A DNA stretch of 64,000 bases from JBFXAN01 sp050184225. Its GTDB lineage: Bacteria; Chloroflexota; Dehalococcoidia; CAUJGQ01. The position numbers and the translations under genes are program-made. Shown piece by piece: positions 8,431-16,394 of the stretch; position 1 is the stretch's first letter; each line of letters starts with the position of its first letter. The notes under the pieces were generated by a model. That model was not told where the DNA came from, did no database searches, and worked only from the letters and a program-made list of their open reading frames with translations. The stretch covers positions 1 through 64,000 of the forward strand of contig JBFXAN010000011.1 in the NCBI GenBank assembly GCA_050184225.1. The letters run 5' to 3'.

Positions 8431-8907
8431 ATGCGCGCCGTGGTTCAGCGTGTGCTCCGTGCCCGCGTCACCGTCGAAGACCGGGTCGTCGGCGAGATCG
8501 GCGGTCTATCCGCCGCGCGCCTCCTGATCCTCGCCGGCGTTCATCGCGACGACACTGAGGCCGAGGCGATGCTCCTCGCTCGCAAGATCTCACAATTGCG
8601 GATCTTCGCCGACGAGGATGGCAGGATGAATCGCTCGCTCGATGAACTCGGCGGTGAATCGCTGGTCGTCAGTCAGTTCACCCTCTTCGCCGACCTGAAG
8701 AAGGGCCGGCGGCCGTCGTTCTTCGACGCAGCAACACCGGAGCAGGCGGTGCCGTTGCTCGAAATCTTCTGCCGGCATCTCACGGGAACCGTCCGGCAGG
8801 GTGAGTTCGGCGCCCACATGCATGTGGAATCAGTCAACGACGGTCCCGTTACGATCACGCTTGATACAGAAACGTGGGTACGACCCACTCGTCGGTTAAC
8901 CGATTGA
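8431..8907 (+). CDS. dtd: D-aminoacyl-tRNA deacylase
   Basis: A 158-residue protein of normal DTD length. It frees tRNA from mischarged D-amino acids and glycine. It begins MRAVVQRV as usual. The catalytic signature SQFTL occupies residues 81-85 and the second signature, NDGPVT, lies near 136-141. Both motifs are intact. It is likely co-transcribed with the ferredoxin gene before it. Confidence 0.95.
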   Translation: MRAVVQRVLRARVTVEDRVVGEIGGLSAARLLILAGVHRDDTEAEAMLLARKISQLRIFADEDGRMNRSLDELGGESLVVSQFTLFADLKKGRRPSFFDAATPEQAVPLLEIFCRHLTGTVRQGEFGAHMHVESVNDGPVTITLDTETWVRPTRRLTD

Positions 8908-8953
8908 AGGGTAGACCGTTTAACATGTGAGTACATCGTCGAGGCTGGTGGAC

Positions 8954-9508
8954 ATGGGAAATGGCTTACGTCGAACGGTTGATCGTCGATCGCTCCTGCG
9001 CCTCGCAGCGTTGGGTCTGGTTGGCGCTGGCGCGCTTCGTGCGACGGGAGCCGCCGCCTCCGATCAACCGGAAGAGCTCGATGTCCATGTCAACATTCCG
9101 GAGGACATCGCGCCGGATGAGTATTGGGTTGCGGTCAATCTCGCCGACCAGGCAGCGGTGGCGATGATCGGCCGTGACTGGGTGCGGCGCGCGTGGGCGA
9201 CCACCGGCACCGACGGCTGGGATACGCCGGAGGGCCAGTTCCAGATCGAATATCGGGTCTACAACGAAACGATGACCTCGGCGGCGTTGGGCATTCCGCC
9301 CGGTCCCGATTCCTACGTCCTCCACGACGTGCTTTTCACTCAGTACTTCACCTACGTCGGGCACGCGCTCCACCTGAATTACTGGCGCCCGGAGTCGGTC
9401 TTCGGCAACGAACGCACCAGCCATGGCTGCGTCGGCATGCGCTACGACGACGCCGAGTTCTTCTGGAATCACGCCCGCGTCGGGGACCGGGTGGTGATCT
9501 TTAGCTGA
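8954..9508 (+). CDS. Secreted L,D-transpeptidase (YkuD family)
   Basis: A 184-residue exported protein. The N-terminus has a twin-arginine-like signal (DRRSLLRLAALG, arginines at 11-12) followed by an alanine-rich hydrophobic stretch and a probable cleavage site near ATGAAASD. The C-terminal YkuD domain carries a histidine in GHALHLNYW and the catalytic SHGCVGM near residue 155, as in the peptidoglycan cross-linking L,D-transpeptidases. The start at 8954 is preferred for GAGG upstream; a GTG at 8927 would add nine residues. It points to a peptidoglycan wall with 3-3 or lipoprotein-type links, or to a wall-trimming role. Confidence 0.82.
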   Translation: MGNGLRRTVDRRSLLRLAALGLVGAGALRATGAAASDQPEELDVHVNIPEDIAPDEYWVAVNLADQAAVAMIGRDWVRRAWATTGTDGWDTPEGQFQIEYRVYNETMTSAALGIPPGPDSYVLHDVLFTQYFTYVGHALHLNYWRPESVFGNERTSHGCVGMRYDDAEFFWNHARVGDRVVIFS

Positions 9509-9513
9509 TCCGA

Positions 9514-9690
9514 ACCCCTCCCCCGGCCCCTCCCCCCGCTGACGCGCGGAGCGGGGGGCACTGGTCTGACCGGGATCGCCAGTATCCTCTTGGCGACAGC
9601 CTGGCGGTGGGACGGGAGTGCGCTGGTAGCAACGTCAGACCAGTGCCCCCCTCTCCGCGCGTCAGCGGGGGGAGGGGCCGGGGGAGGGGT
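9514..9690. repeat. GC-rich hairpin repeat, family 1 copy B (full length)
   Basis: Left arm 9514-9570 and right arm 9635-9690 are near-perfect inverted copies, ending in CACTGGTCTGAC against GTCAGACCAGTG, with a loop of about 64 bases. It fills the gap between two convergent genes (the L,D-transpeptidase and nadC) and reaches the nadC stop codon. A stem this long could terminate transcription in both directions, although neither side has a clear T tract. Confidence 0.88.
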
Positions 9691-10556
9691 CAGTCCGTCG
9701 CCAGTTCCAGCGAAATATCCAACGCCTTCGCTGAATGTGTCAGCGCCCCCAGCGAGATGATGTCCACGCCCGTCTCAGCTACGGCGCGGAGGTTGGCGAG
9801 GGTGATGCCGCCGGAGGCTTCGGATAGGGCATGGCCCTGGCAGCGGTCGGCGGCGATCCGCATGTCGTCGAGGGTCATATTGTCGAGCAGGATGATGTCG
9901 GCGGCGGCTTCGAGTGCATCGTCAACTTCTTCGAGCGTGGTGACCTCGATCTCGATCCGGATCGTATGCGGCGCGGCGGCACGGGCGAGACGCACGGCGT
10001 CGGCGATGCCCTGCTCGCGTGCTCGGAGCGCCGCGAGATGGTTGTCCTTGATCAGGATGCCGTCGGCGAGGTTGTAGCGATGATTATGGGCGCCGCCGGT
10101 GCGGACGGCGTACTTCTCCAGCGGGCGGAGTCCGGGCGTCGTCTTGCGCGTATCGACGACCCGCACCGGCAGGCCGGACACCAGTTCAACGGCGTGAGCG
10201 GCCATCGTGGCGACACCGGACATCCGTTGAAGCAAGTTCAGCGCCACCCGCTCGGCCCGCAGCATCGAAGAGTATCGGCCGCGCAGATGGGCCAGTTCGA
10301 CGCCGGGCTGCACGCGGCTTCCCTCCACGACGAGCGGTGTGAGCGACACGTCGGGATCGATCTCGGCAAAGACGGCGGCCGCTACCGGGATGCCGGCGAC
10401 GACTCCCGCTTCCTTGGCGAGCAGGACGCCCGTGCCGGATTGCTCCGGCGCGATCAGGGTGTCGGTGGTGATGTCGTTGAAGACGCCGTCCTCGGCCAGC
10501 GCCCGGCGGATGATCTCGCGGACCTCGGCCGATTCCAGCACAGCGACGCCGGTCAC
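9690..10556 (-). CDS. nadC: Nicotinate-nucleotide pyrophosphorylase (carboxylating)
   Basis: A 288-residue quinolinate phosphoribosyltransferase that converts quinolinate and PRPP to nicotinate mononucleotide, the third step of de novo NAD synthesis. Family motifs are intact: LLAKEAGVVAG, the RMSGVAT stretch, VDTRKTTPGLR, the KYAVRTGGAHNHR loop and IKDNHL. The GTG start at 10556 overlaps the nadB stop (GTGA) and has GGAG upstream; an ATG at 10592 is an alternative. It is the last gene of nadA-nadB-nadC. Its stop abuts a hairpin repeat. Confidence 0.93.
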   Translation of the reverse strand: MTGVAVLESAEVREIIRRALAEDGVFNDITTDTLIAPEQSGTGVLLAKEAGVVAGIPVAAAVFAEIDPDVSLTPLVVEGSRVQPGVELAHLRGRYSSMLRAERVALNLLQRMSGVATMAAHAVELVSGLPVRVVDTRKTTPGLRPLEKYAVRTGGAHNHRYNLADGILIKDNHLAALRAREQGIADAVRLARAAAPHTIRIEIEVTTLEEVDDALEAAADIILLDNMTLDDMRIAADRCQGHALSEASGGITLANLRAVAETGVDIISLGALTHSAKALDISLELATD

Positions 10557-12142
10557 GTCGCGGCGCTCCGATAGATCTGATGGCGCAGCCATGAAGCCTC
10601 CGGCGTCGGGAAGTCGGACCGATAGTGCGCGCCCCGGCTCTCGGTCCGGTGCAACGCCGCATCGACGACGAGCCGCGCGATCAGCAGCAGATTGTCGAGT
10701 TCGTGCTGCGCCCGGTTCGAAGGTGCCGGTAGCATCGCCTGCCACGCCGAGAGCACCCGCGCCGCCGACGCCAGCCCCTCCTCGTCGCGGACGATACCGG
10801 CCGCCTCCCACATCAGTGTCTGCAGCGCTGTCAGGGTGGGATACGGCGCCTCGCCTGGCTCCGGCGGAGGCAGCGTTCGCGGATCGGTTGCCGGCGACGG
10901 GCTGGTTGCACCTCGTATGAGACTGCGATCGACCACCCGTCGAGCGAAGACCACCGTTTCGAGCAGCGAGTTGGACGCGAGCCGGTTGGCGCCGTGGACG
11001 CCCGTGCAGGCGACCTCACCGGCGGCGAAGAGGCCGGGCAGCGTCGTCTCGCCCCAGGTGTTCGTGCGGACGCCGCCCATCGTGTAGTGCGCCGCCGGTG
11101 AAACGGGGATGCGCTCCCGCGTCATGTCGATGCCGTTCTCCAGACAGAAGCGGTAGATCTGGGGAAACCGCGCCGTGATCCGCTCCGCCGGCAGATGCGT
11201 CACGTCGAGCCAGACGTGGTCGGAACCGGCTTCCGTCATCTCGTGGACGATCGCGCGGGCGACGACATCGCGCGGCGCCAGCTCGGCGCGTTCGTCCACG
11301 TCGAGCATGAAGCGGCGGCCGTCCGGCGCGAGCAGGCGTCCGCCTTCGCCGCGCACCGCCTCGGAGATGAGGAAGACCGGCACCCCCGGCAGGCGCAGCG
11401 CGGTCGGGTGGAACTGGATGAACTCCATGTCCATCACATCGGCGCCCGCCCGATACGCCAGCGCGATGCCGTCACCCGTCGCCACCGGCGGGTTGGTCGT
11501 GTAGCGATACAACTGACCGGCGCCGCCCGTGGCAAGAACGATATGGCGGGCGGCAACCGTCTCGCTGCGTCCGGTGGTGGTGTCCAAGGTGCGCACGCCG
11601 GTCACACGACCCTGCTCGACGACAAGAGCGACAGCGAGGGTGTGCTCGCGAACGGTGATCCCCTCCATGCGGGCTAGGCCGGCGAGCGTCAGCTCGATGT
11701 GGGCGCCGGTGGCGTCACCGCCGGCGTGAATGATCCGGCGGGCACTGTGGGCGCCCTCGTGGCCGAGTACGATCTCGCCGTCGAGCGTGTCGAACGGTAC
11801 GCCGAAGCGGACCAGGTCGCCGATCCGCGCCGCCGCGTCCTCCGTCAGGATGCGGGCGGCCTCCTCGTCGACGAGGCCGGCGCCAGCCGCCAGCGTGTCG
11901 CTGTGATGCATTTCGGCCGAGTCATCGGGGCCGACCGCTGCTGCGATCCCGCCCTGTGCGTAGCGGGTGTTGGAGTCTTCGATCGAGCCTTTCGTCACGA
12001 TCAGGACCGAGCCGTGCTCCCGCGCCAGCAGCGCCGTGAACAGCCCGGCGATGCCGGAGCCAAGGACAACGTAGTCGTAGCGGGAATCGGCAGTCGTGAA
12101 TCGGGAATCGTGTGACCGCCGTCCATCGTCTGCACCTGCCAT
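10553..12142 (-). CDS. nadB: L-aspartate oxidase
   Basis: A 529-residue flavoprotein that oxidises aspartate to iminoaspartate, the first step of NAD synthesis. It has the FAD GxGxxG motif (VVLGSGIAGL), the HHSDTLAAGAGL segment, the substrate-site region RIIHAGGDATG, the HPTALR motif and a C-terminal helical domain. The ATG at 12142 has GGGAGGAA just upstream. The first 22 or so residues before YDYVVLG are unusual: HDSRFTTADSR is a translation of an intergenic-type repeat (alternating GAATCG units). It lies 37 bases after nadA and overlaps nadC. Confidence 0.94.
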   Translation of the reverse strand: MAGADDGRRSHDSRFTTADSRYDYVVLGSGIAGLFTALLAREHGSVLIVTKGSIEDSNTRYAQGGIAAAVGPDDSAEMHHSDTLAAGAGLVDEEAARILTEDAAARIGDLVRFGVPFDTLDGEIVLGHEGAHSARRIIHAGGDATGAHIELTLAGLARMEGITVREHTLAVALVVEQGRVTGVRTLDTTTGRSETVAARHIVLATGGAGQLYRYTTNPPVATGDGIALAYRAGADVMDMEFIQFHPTALRLPGVPVFLISEAVRGEGGRLLAPDGRRFMLDVDERAELAPRDVVARAIVHEMTEAGSDHVWLDVTHLPAERITARFPQIYRFCLENGIDMTRERIPVSPAAHYTMGGVRTNTWGETTLPGLFAAGEVACTGVHGANRLASNSLLETVVFARRVVDRSLIRGATSPSPATDPRTLPPPEPGEAPYPTLTALQTLMWEAAGIVRDEEGLASAARVLSAWQAMLPAPSNRAQHELDNLLLIARLVVDAALHRTESRGAHYRSDFPTPEASWLRHQIYRSAAT

Positions 12143-12179
12143 CAGTTCCTCCCGGCACTCCGTCCCGGCTTTCGGCTGT

Positions 12180-13358
12180 CTATCGGACCGCGAGCATCCG
12201 CTCCAGCGCCACCTTCGCGTCGCGTTTGGTTTGGTCGTCGACCACCACCTGGTTGACAACCTCGCCGCGAACGAGCGATTCGAGCACCCAGGCGAGATAG
12301 GCAGGGTGGACGCGGTACATCGTCGCGCAGGGGCAGACGACCGGGTCGAGGCAGAAGACGGTCTTGTCCGGGTTCTCCACCGCCAGCCGGTGGACCAGGT
12401 TGATCTCGGTGCCGACCGCCCAGGTGCTTCCGGCGGGCGCCTCGGCGATCGTCCGGGCGATGAACTCGGTTGAGCCGTCGCAGTCGGCCGCCTCGACCAC
12501 ATCCAGGCGGCACTCAGGATGGACGACGACCTGCACATCAGGGAATTGCGCCCGCGCCTGCTCGATCTGCTGCACGGTGAAGCGGGCGTGCACGGAGCAG
12601 TGCCCCTTCCAGAGCAGCAGCCGGCTGCGCTCGAGGTGCTCCAGCGGATTGCCGCCGAGGTCGCCGTAGGGCCGCTTGTAGTCCCAGACCGCCATCTCCT
12701 CCAGGCCGATGCCCATGCGGACGCCGGTGTTGCGGCCGAGATGCTGGTCGGGGAAGAAGAAGACGCGCTTGCCCCGCTCAAAGGCCCACGCCATCACGCC
12801 GCGGGCATTGGTCGAGGTGCAGACGATGCCGCCGTTGCGGCCGCAGAACGCCTTGAGCGATGCGGCCGAGTTCATGTACGTGACCGGAATGATGTCGTCG
12901 ATGCCGGCCTCGGTCAGTTCGTCCCAGGCGCTGAACAGGTCATCCGGTGCGGCCATATCCGCCATCGAGCAGCCGGCGGCCATGTTCGGCAGGATCACCT
13001 TCTGGTGGGGTGCGCGGAGGATGTCGGCCGCCTCCGCCATGAAGTGGACACCGCAGAAGATGATATAGTCGGCGATCGTTTGCTCGGCGGCCCACTGAGA
13101 CAGCTTGAAGGAGTCCCCGCGGAAGTCGGCGAAGGCGATGATGTCCTCGCGCTGGTAGTGATGCCCGAGCACGATCGCCCGCGTGCCGAGTTCGGCGCGG
13201 GCGGCGCCGATCCGTTTCGTGAGCGCCCGCGCGTCGAGTCCCCGGTACTCGGTGGGAATGTCCTTCTGCCAGAGGCCGAAAGCACGCTCGTCGGCCAGGG
13301 GCACGGTGTCGATGCCCGCATCCGTCTCACAGATCTGGTTCAGCATGATCGTGGCCAT
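12180..13358 (-). CDS. nadA: Quinolinate synthase
   Basis: A 392-residue [4Fe-4S] enzyme that condenses iminoaspartate with dihydroxyacetone phosphate to quinolinate. The long type, with the GHHYQREDI motif, an early cysteine in FCGVHFMAE, HPECRLDVV and the C-terminal VVCPCATM, is present. The start at 13358 is supported by GGGAGGGC a few bases upstream. It is the first gene of the operon and lies behind a strong promoter with an operator-like inverted repeat. Confidence 0.95.
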   Translation of the reverse strand: MATIMLNQICETDAGIDTVPLADERAFGLWQKDIPTEYRGLDARALTKRIGAARAELGTRAIVLGHHYQREDIIAFADFRGDSFKLSQWAAEQTIADYIIFCGVHFMAEAADILRAPHQKVILPNMAAGCSMADMAAPDDLFSAWDELTEAGIDDIIPVTYMNSAASLKAFCGRNGGIVCTSTNARGVMAWAFERGKRVFFFPDQHLGRNTGVRMGIGLEEMAVWDYKRPYGDLGGNPLEHLERSRLLLWKGHCSVHARFTVQQIEQARAQFPDVQVVVHPECRLDVVEAADCDGSTEFIARTIAEAPAGSTWAVGTEINLVHRLAVENPDKTVFCLDPVVCPCATMYRVHPAYLAWVLESLVRGEVVNQVVVDDQTKRDAKVALERMLAVR

Positions 13359-13387
13359 AGTGCCCTCCCGCATCCGATCACCAGCTT

Positions 13388-13410
13388 GTTAGTGTCAGTT
13401 GCACACTTAC
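13388..13410 (-). promoter_or_regulatory. Candidate NrtR operator for nadABC
   Basis: GTTAGTGT (13388-13395) and ACACTTAC (13403-13410) form an inverted repeat matching at 7 of 8 positions around a 7-base spacer. It begins at the -10 box of the nadA promoter and extends over the expected start site, so a bound repressor would block transcription. NrtR regulators are known to bind about 21-base palindromes before nad genes, and a likely NrtR is encoded at 18088-18759. That the two are linked is inference. Confidence 0.6.
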
Positions 13411-13438
13411 TAGTACCAGACGAGCGGCTTATTGTCAA
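13410..13438 (-). promoter_or_regulatory. Promoter of nadABC
   Basis: Reading the minus strand, a perfect -35 box TTGACA (13438-13433) is followed after 17 bases by an extended -10 element, TGG then TACTAG (13415-13410). Transcription would start near 13403, about 45 bases before the nadA ATG. The region upstream of it, 13439-13704, holds no gene I can support. Confidence 0.65.
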
Positions 13439-13704
13439 GGGGACACGAAGGCCGTCGGCGGGCGGGCACATCGTCGTGGATAGGGTGGTGGTGCCGTTGA
13501 TCGGGTTAGAGTTGATGACGTGGTGAGGACTCTGGCGACAGAGGAGATGTGCGCTGGCGGCGGCCGCCTAAAGTGACAACCAGATCAGCTCCAACCGTTT
13601 GGCACTGGCTCACGCGAGGTTGCCCGACCAGAAATCGGCTGGTAGCCTCTCGATGACGGGCTTTGCTGCCGCGCGGCAGGGTCCATCACACGGAGCGCGA
13701 CCGG

Positions 13705-14793
13705 ATGACCTCGGACGCTGTCGATGCGCCCATGCTCACACCCGTACCGCAGCCAATCACCGCACCGCAGACGCGCGCGGCCATCTTCCTCGTCGTCACC
13801 GTTCATCCTGGGCCGGAGCACCGCGCCGCCGTTCGTGCTCTGAGTGGGAGCCTTGACGCACTGGTGCGCGCGGTCGCCACACGCGATAGTGAGGGGCACC
13901 TGTCCGCCGTCATCGCCTTTGGCTCCGATGCGTGGGACCGGCTCTTTGGTGCGCCACGGCCGGCGGAGTTGCATCCCTTCCGCGAGGTCCGCGCCGGTCC
14001 GCGCCACGCCGTCGCTACGCCGGGTGACATCCTCTTCCACATCCGCGCCGAACGCCATGACCTTTGCTTCGAACTGGCGGCGCAGATCATGGCGCGGCTC
14101 GGCGACGCCGTCACCGCCGTGGACGAGGTCCACGGGTTCCGCTACTTCGACGACCGCGACCTGACCGGCTTCGTCGATGGCACAGAGAATCCCACCGGTG
14201 CGGATGCGGTCGCGGCCACGATCGTCGGCGCCGAGGATCCCGCCTTTGCCGGCGGCAGTTACGTGATCGTGCAACGGTATCTGCACGATCTGTCGAAGTG
14301 GGACGCGATTACCACCGAGGCCCAGGAGCGGATCATCGGCCGGACGAAGCTCGCCGACATCGAGCTAGACGACGCGGTCAAGCCGACCTCAGCCCATAAC
14401 GCGCTGACGACGATCGTCGAGAACGGCGAGCAGGTCGACATCCTCCGCCATAACATGCCCTTCGGCAACGTTTCTCAGGGGGAGTCCGGCACCTATTTCA
14501 TCGGCTATGCCCGATCGCCCCGGCCGATTGAGCAGATGATCGAGAACATGTTCATCGGCCGCCCGCCCGGCAACTACGATCACCTCCTCGACTTCACCCA
14601 CCCGGTCACCGGCACGAACTTCTTCGCGCCATCGATGGCGTTCCTGTCGGCTCTCGGCTCCGGGGATACGGAGGTTGGCATGCCTATCGCTGTCGCCCCA
14701 GCCGCCGCCCGCGCCGCACCGCCACCGACGACGCCCGCCCGCGATGGGTCGCTCGCCATCGGCAGCCTCAAAGGAGTGCCCCAACATGAATAA
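13705..14793 (+). CDS. Dye-decolorising peroxidase, encapsulin cargo
   Basis: A 362-residue DyP-type heme peroxidase. The distal GFVDGTENP motif lies near residue 155 and the likely proximal heme histidine is in LRHNMPFG near 249. The Pro/Ala-rich C-terminal linker ends in DGSLAIGSLKG (about 347-357), which matches the cargo-loading peptide that docks DyP inside encapsulin shells. The ATG at 13705 has GGAG upstream. The last codons overlap the encapsulin start by 8 bases. It probably acts in the cytoplasm, inside the shell, in peroxide defence; its natural substrate is unknown. Confidence 0.95.
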   Translation: MTSDAVDAPMLTPVPQPITAPQTRAAIFLVVTVHPGPEHRAAVRALSGSLDALVRAVATRDSEGHLSAVIAFGSDAWDRLFGAPRPAELHPFREVRAGPRHAVATPGDILFHIRAERHDLCFELAAQIMARLGDAVTAVDEVHGFRYFDDRDLTGFVDGTENPTGADAVAATIVGAEDPAFAGGSYVIVQRYLHDLSKWDAITTEAQERIIGRTKLADIELDDAVKPTSAHNALTTIVENGEQVDILRHNMPFGNVSQGESGTYFIGYARSPRPIEQMIENMFIGRPPGNYDHLLDFTHPVTGTNFFAPSMAFLSALGSGDTEVGMPIAVAPAAARAAPPPTTPARDGSLAIGSLKGVPQHE

Positions 14794-15592
14794 CCTGCAC
14801 CGCGAGCTTGCGCCGATCTCCGACGCTGCTTGGACCCAGATCGAAGAGGAGGCGACGCGCACGCTCAAGCGCCATCTCGCCGGCCGGCGCGTCGTCGATG
14901 TGCAGGGACCGAGTGGGTTCCGTCAGGCCGCCGTAGGCACGGGCCACCTGCAATCGGTGGCATCACCCGGCGAGGGTATCCTCGCCCACCAACGCGAGGT
15001 GATGCCGCTGGTTGAGTTGCGGGTTCCCTTCACCCTGGACCGCCAGGCGATCGACGATGTCGAACGCGGCGCCCAGGACTCGGATTGGCAGCCGGTCAAA
15101 GATGCCGCCCGTCAGATTGCCTTCGCCGAGGACCGCGCCATCTTCGAAGGCTACGACGCCGCCCGTATCGAGGGCATCCGGCACGGCACGAGCAACCCAC
15201 CGATGACCCTCTCGGCCGACGTGCGCGACTATCCTGAGGCGATCGCTCAGGCGTTGAGCCAGTTGCGGCTGGTCGGCGTCAACGGCCCCTACTCGGTCCT
15301 GCTCAGCGCCGACGCTTACACCGGGGTCAGCGAGACGAGCGACCACGGCTATCCGATCCTGGAACACATCCGCCGCCTCGTCAACGACGAGATCATCTGG
15401 GCGCCGGCCATCTCCGGCGCGTTTGTGCTGACCACGCGCGGCGGGGATTTCGACCTCCATGTCGGCCAGGATGTCTCGATCGGCTACCTTAGCCACACCG
15501 AGGCCGCCGTCCGCCTCTACCTCCAGGAGACGTTCACCTTCCTCCTGCTCACACGCGAAGCCGCTGTGGCCCTGGCGCCGGCAACGACCTGA
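14786..15592 (+). CDS. Encapsulin shell protein, family 1
   Basis: A 268-residue HK97-fold protein that self-assembles into a protein nanocompartment, usually 60 subunits. It begins MNNLHRELAPISDAAWTQIE as in family 1 shells; the W and the helix around residues 12-30 form part of the cargo-peptide groove. ATREVMP-like (QREVMPLVELR) and the C-terminal FTFLLLTREAAVAL are also typical. AAGGAG lies 9 bases before the ATG, inside the DyP gene. The pair is a standard DyP encapsulin system, and I see no secondary cargo gene beside it. Confidence 0.95.
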   Translation: MNNLHRELAPISDAAWTQIEEEATRTLKRHLAGRRVVDVQGPSGFRQAAVGTGHLQSVASPGEGILAHQREVMPLVELRVPFTLDRQAIDDVERGAQDSDWQPVKDAARQIAFAEDRAIFEGYDAARIEGIRHGTSNPPMTLSADVRDYPEAIAQALSQLRLVGVNGPYSVLLSADAYTGVSETSDHGYPILEHIRRLVNDEIIWAPAISGAFVLTTRGGDFDLHVGQDVSIGYLSHTEAAVRLYLQETFTFLLLTREAAVALAPATT

Positions 15593-15746
15593 GCCCAGAT
15601 TATTCACGAGCGCGGCGGACGTAGTGCAAACGAAGCACCAGCCGCTTCGCCGTTGGGCAATACGGCACGCTCTTCGCGCTCGACCGGAGCGACCAGATCA
15701 GGCCGCCGATCGAGCCGAGATCGACCGATCCGCTGGTCAGGAAAAT

Positions 15747-15798
15747 GACAGCGACACTGTCAATATCTATTGACAGTGTCGCTGTCGATTGTGATACT
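15747..15798 (+). promoter_or_regulatory. Perfect 40-base palindrome with overlapping promoter
   Basis: Arms 15747-15765 and 15768-15786 are exact inverted copies of 19 bases (GACAGCGACACTGTCAATA and its complement) around a 2-base centre. The right arm holds a -35 box TTGACA (15770-15775), followed after 17 bases by GATACT (15793-15798), giving a plausible promoter towards the NTF2-like gene at 15939. Such symmetry suits a dimeric repressor. The rest of the gap from 15593 to 15938 holds no gene I can support. Confidence 0.55.
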
Positions 15799-15938
15799 GG
15801 CTCAGTCTTGGGCTGGGTGACCGCTTCTCCCTGGTCTACCTCGGAAGCGTCCCCTCCATGATCGCCGCTGGCTACACCGGCAATTTTGGCCTGCGTTGCG
15901 CGTGAGACGGCTGAAGCGGCGCCCGAACGGAGGCGGCG

Positions 15939-16343
15939 ATGACGACCGATCCAGAGCAGGCAGCGCGGGCGGCGCTGGATGACTTCCTGATTGCATGGAA
16001 CGCCGCCGACATCGACGCGGTACGACGCACGCTCAACTATCCACACGTCACGATCGGTCCGGCCGGTCACGTGATCGTCGCGCAGTCCCCGGATGACTTC
16101 ACCACAGACTTCGCCCGCATGCGGGAGCGGGAGGGCTGGAATCGGAGTAGCTTCGACTCCTTCACACTGATCGACGCGTCCCCGGACAAGGTGCACTGCG
16201 GGATCGAGTTCAGCAGATATCGCGCGGATGGTACCTGCTATAGCAGGGGCCTCGTGTTGTACATCGTGACGAAGCGAGGCGAGCATTGGGGCATGCAACT
16301 GCGATCGGGCATGCGTGATGCTCGCTCGCTCGTGGCCCGGTAG
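15939..16343 (+). CDS. NTF2-like (SnoaL/DUF4440-type) protein
   Basis: A 134-residue cone-shaped-fold protein. The N-terminal helix (AARAALDDFLIAWNAADIDAVRRTL), the strand pattern and the final WGMQLRSGM resemble the NTF2-like superfamily, which includes small isomerases, hydrolases and ligand carriers. No catalytic set can be assigned. GGAGG lies 5 bases before the ATG. A perfect palindrome with a promoter lies upstream, so it may be controlled by a repressor not in the immediate neighbourhood. Confidence 0.7.
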   Translation: MTTDPEQAARAALDDFLIAWNAADIDAVRRTLNYPHVTIGPAGHVIVAQSPDDFTTDFARMREREGWNRSSFDSFTLIDASPDKVHCGIEFSRYRADGTCYSRGLVLYIVTKRGEHWGMQLRSGMRDARSLVAR

Positions 16344-16394
16344 CGAGGACGCGCGTCGTCGTGCCCGTCGGCCCGTTTGCAGAGGACCTGCCTG

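Noticed and set aside
12519..13526. Long forward open frame of 335 codons opposite nadA
   Set aside because: It is antisense to nadA, whose motifs are complete. The frame is a GC-codon shadow with no family features.
15600..15760. Minus-strand frame with VAVIFLTSGSVDLGSIGG, like a fragment of a short-chain dehydrogenase
   Set aside because: The likeness covers only about 15 residues, the frame has no start of its own and no cofactor or catalytic motif; it is probably chance.
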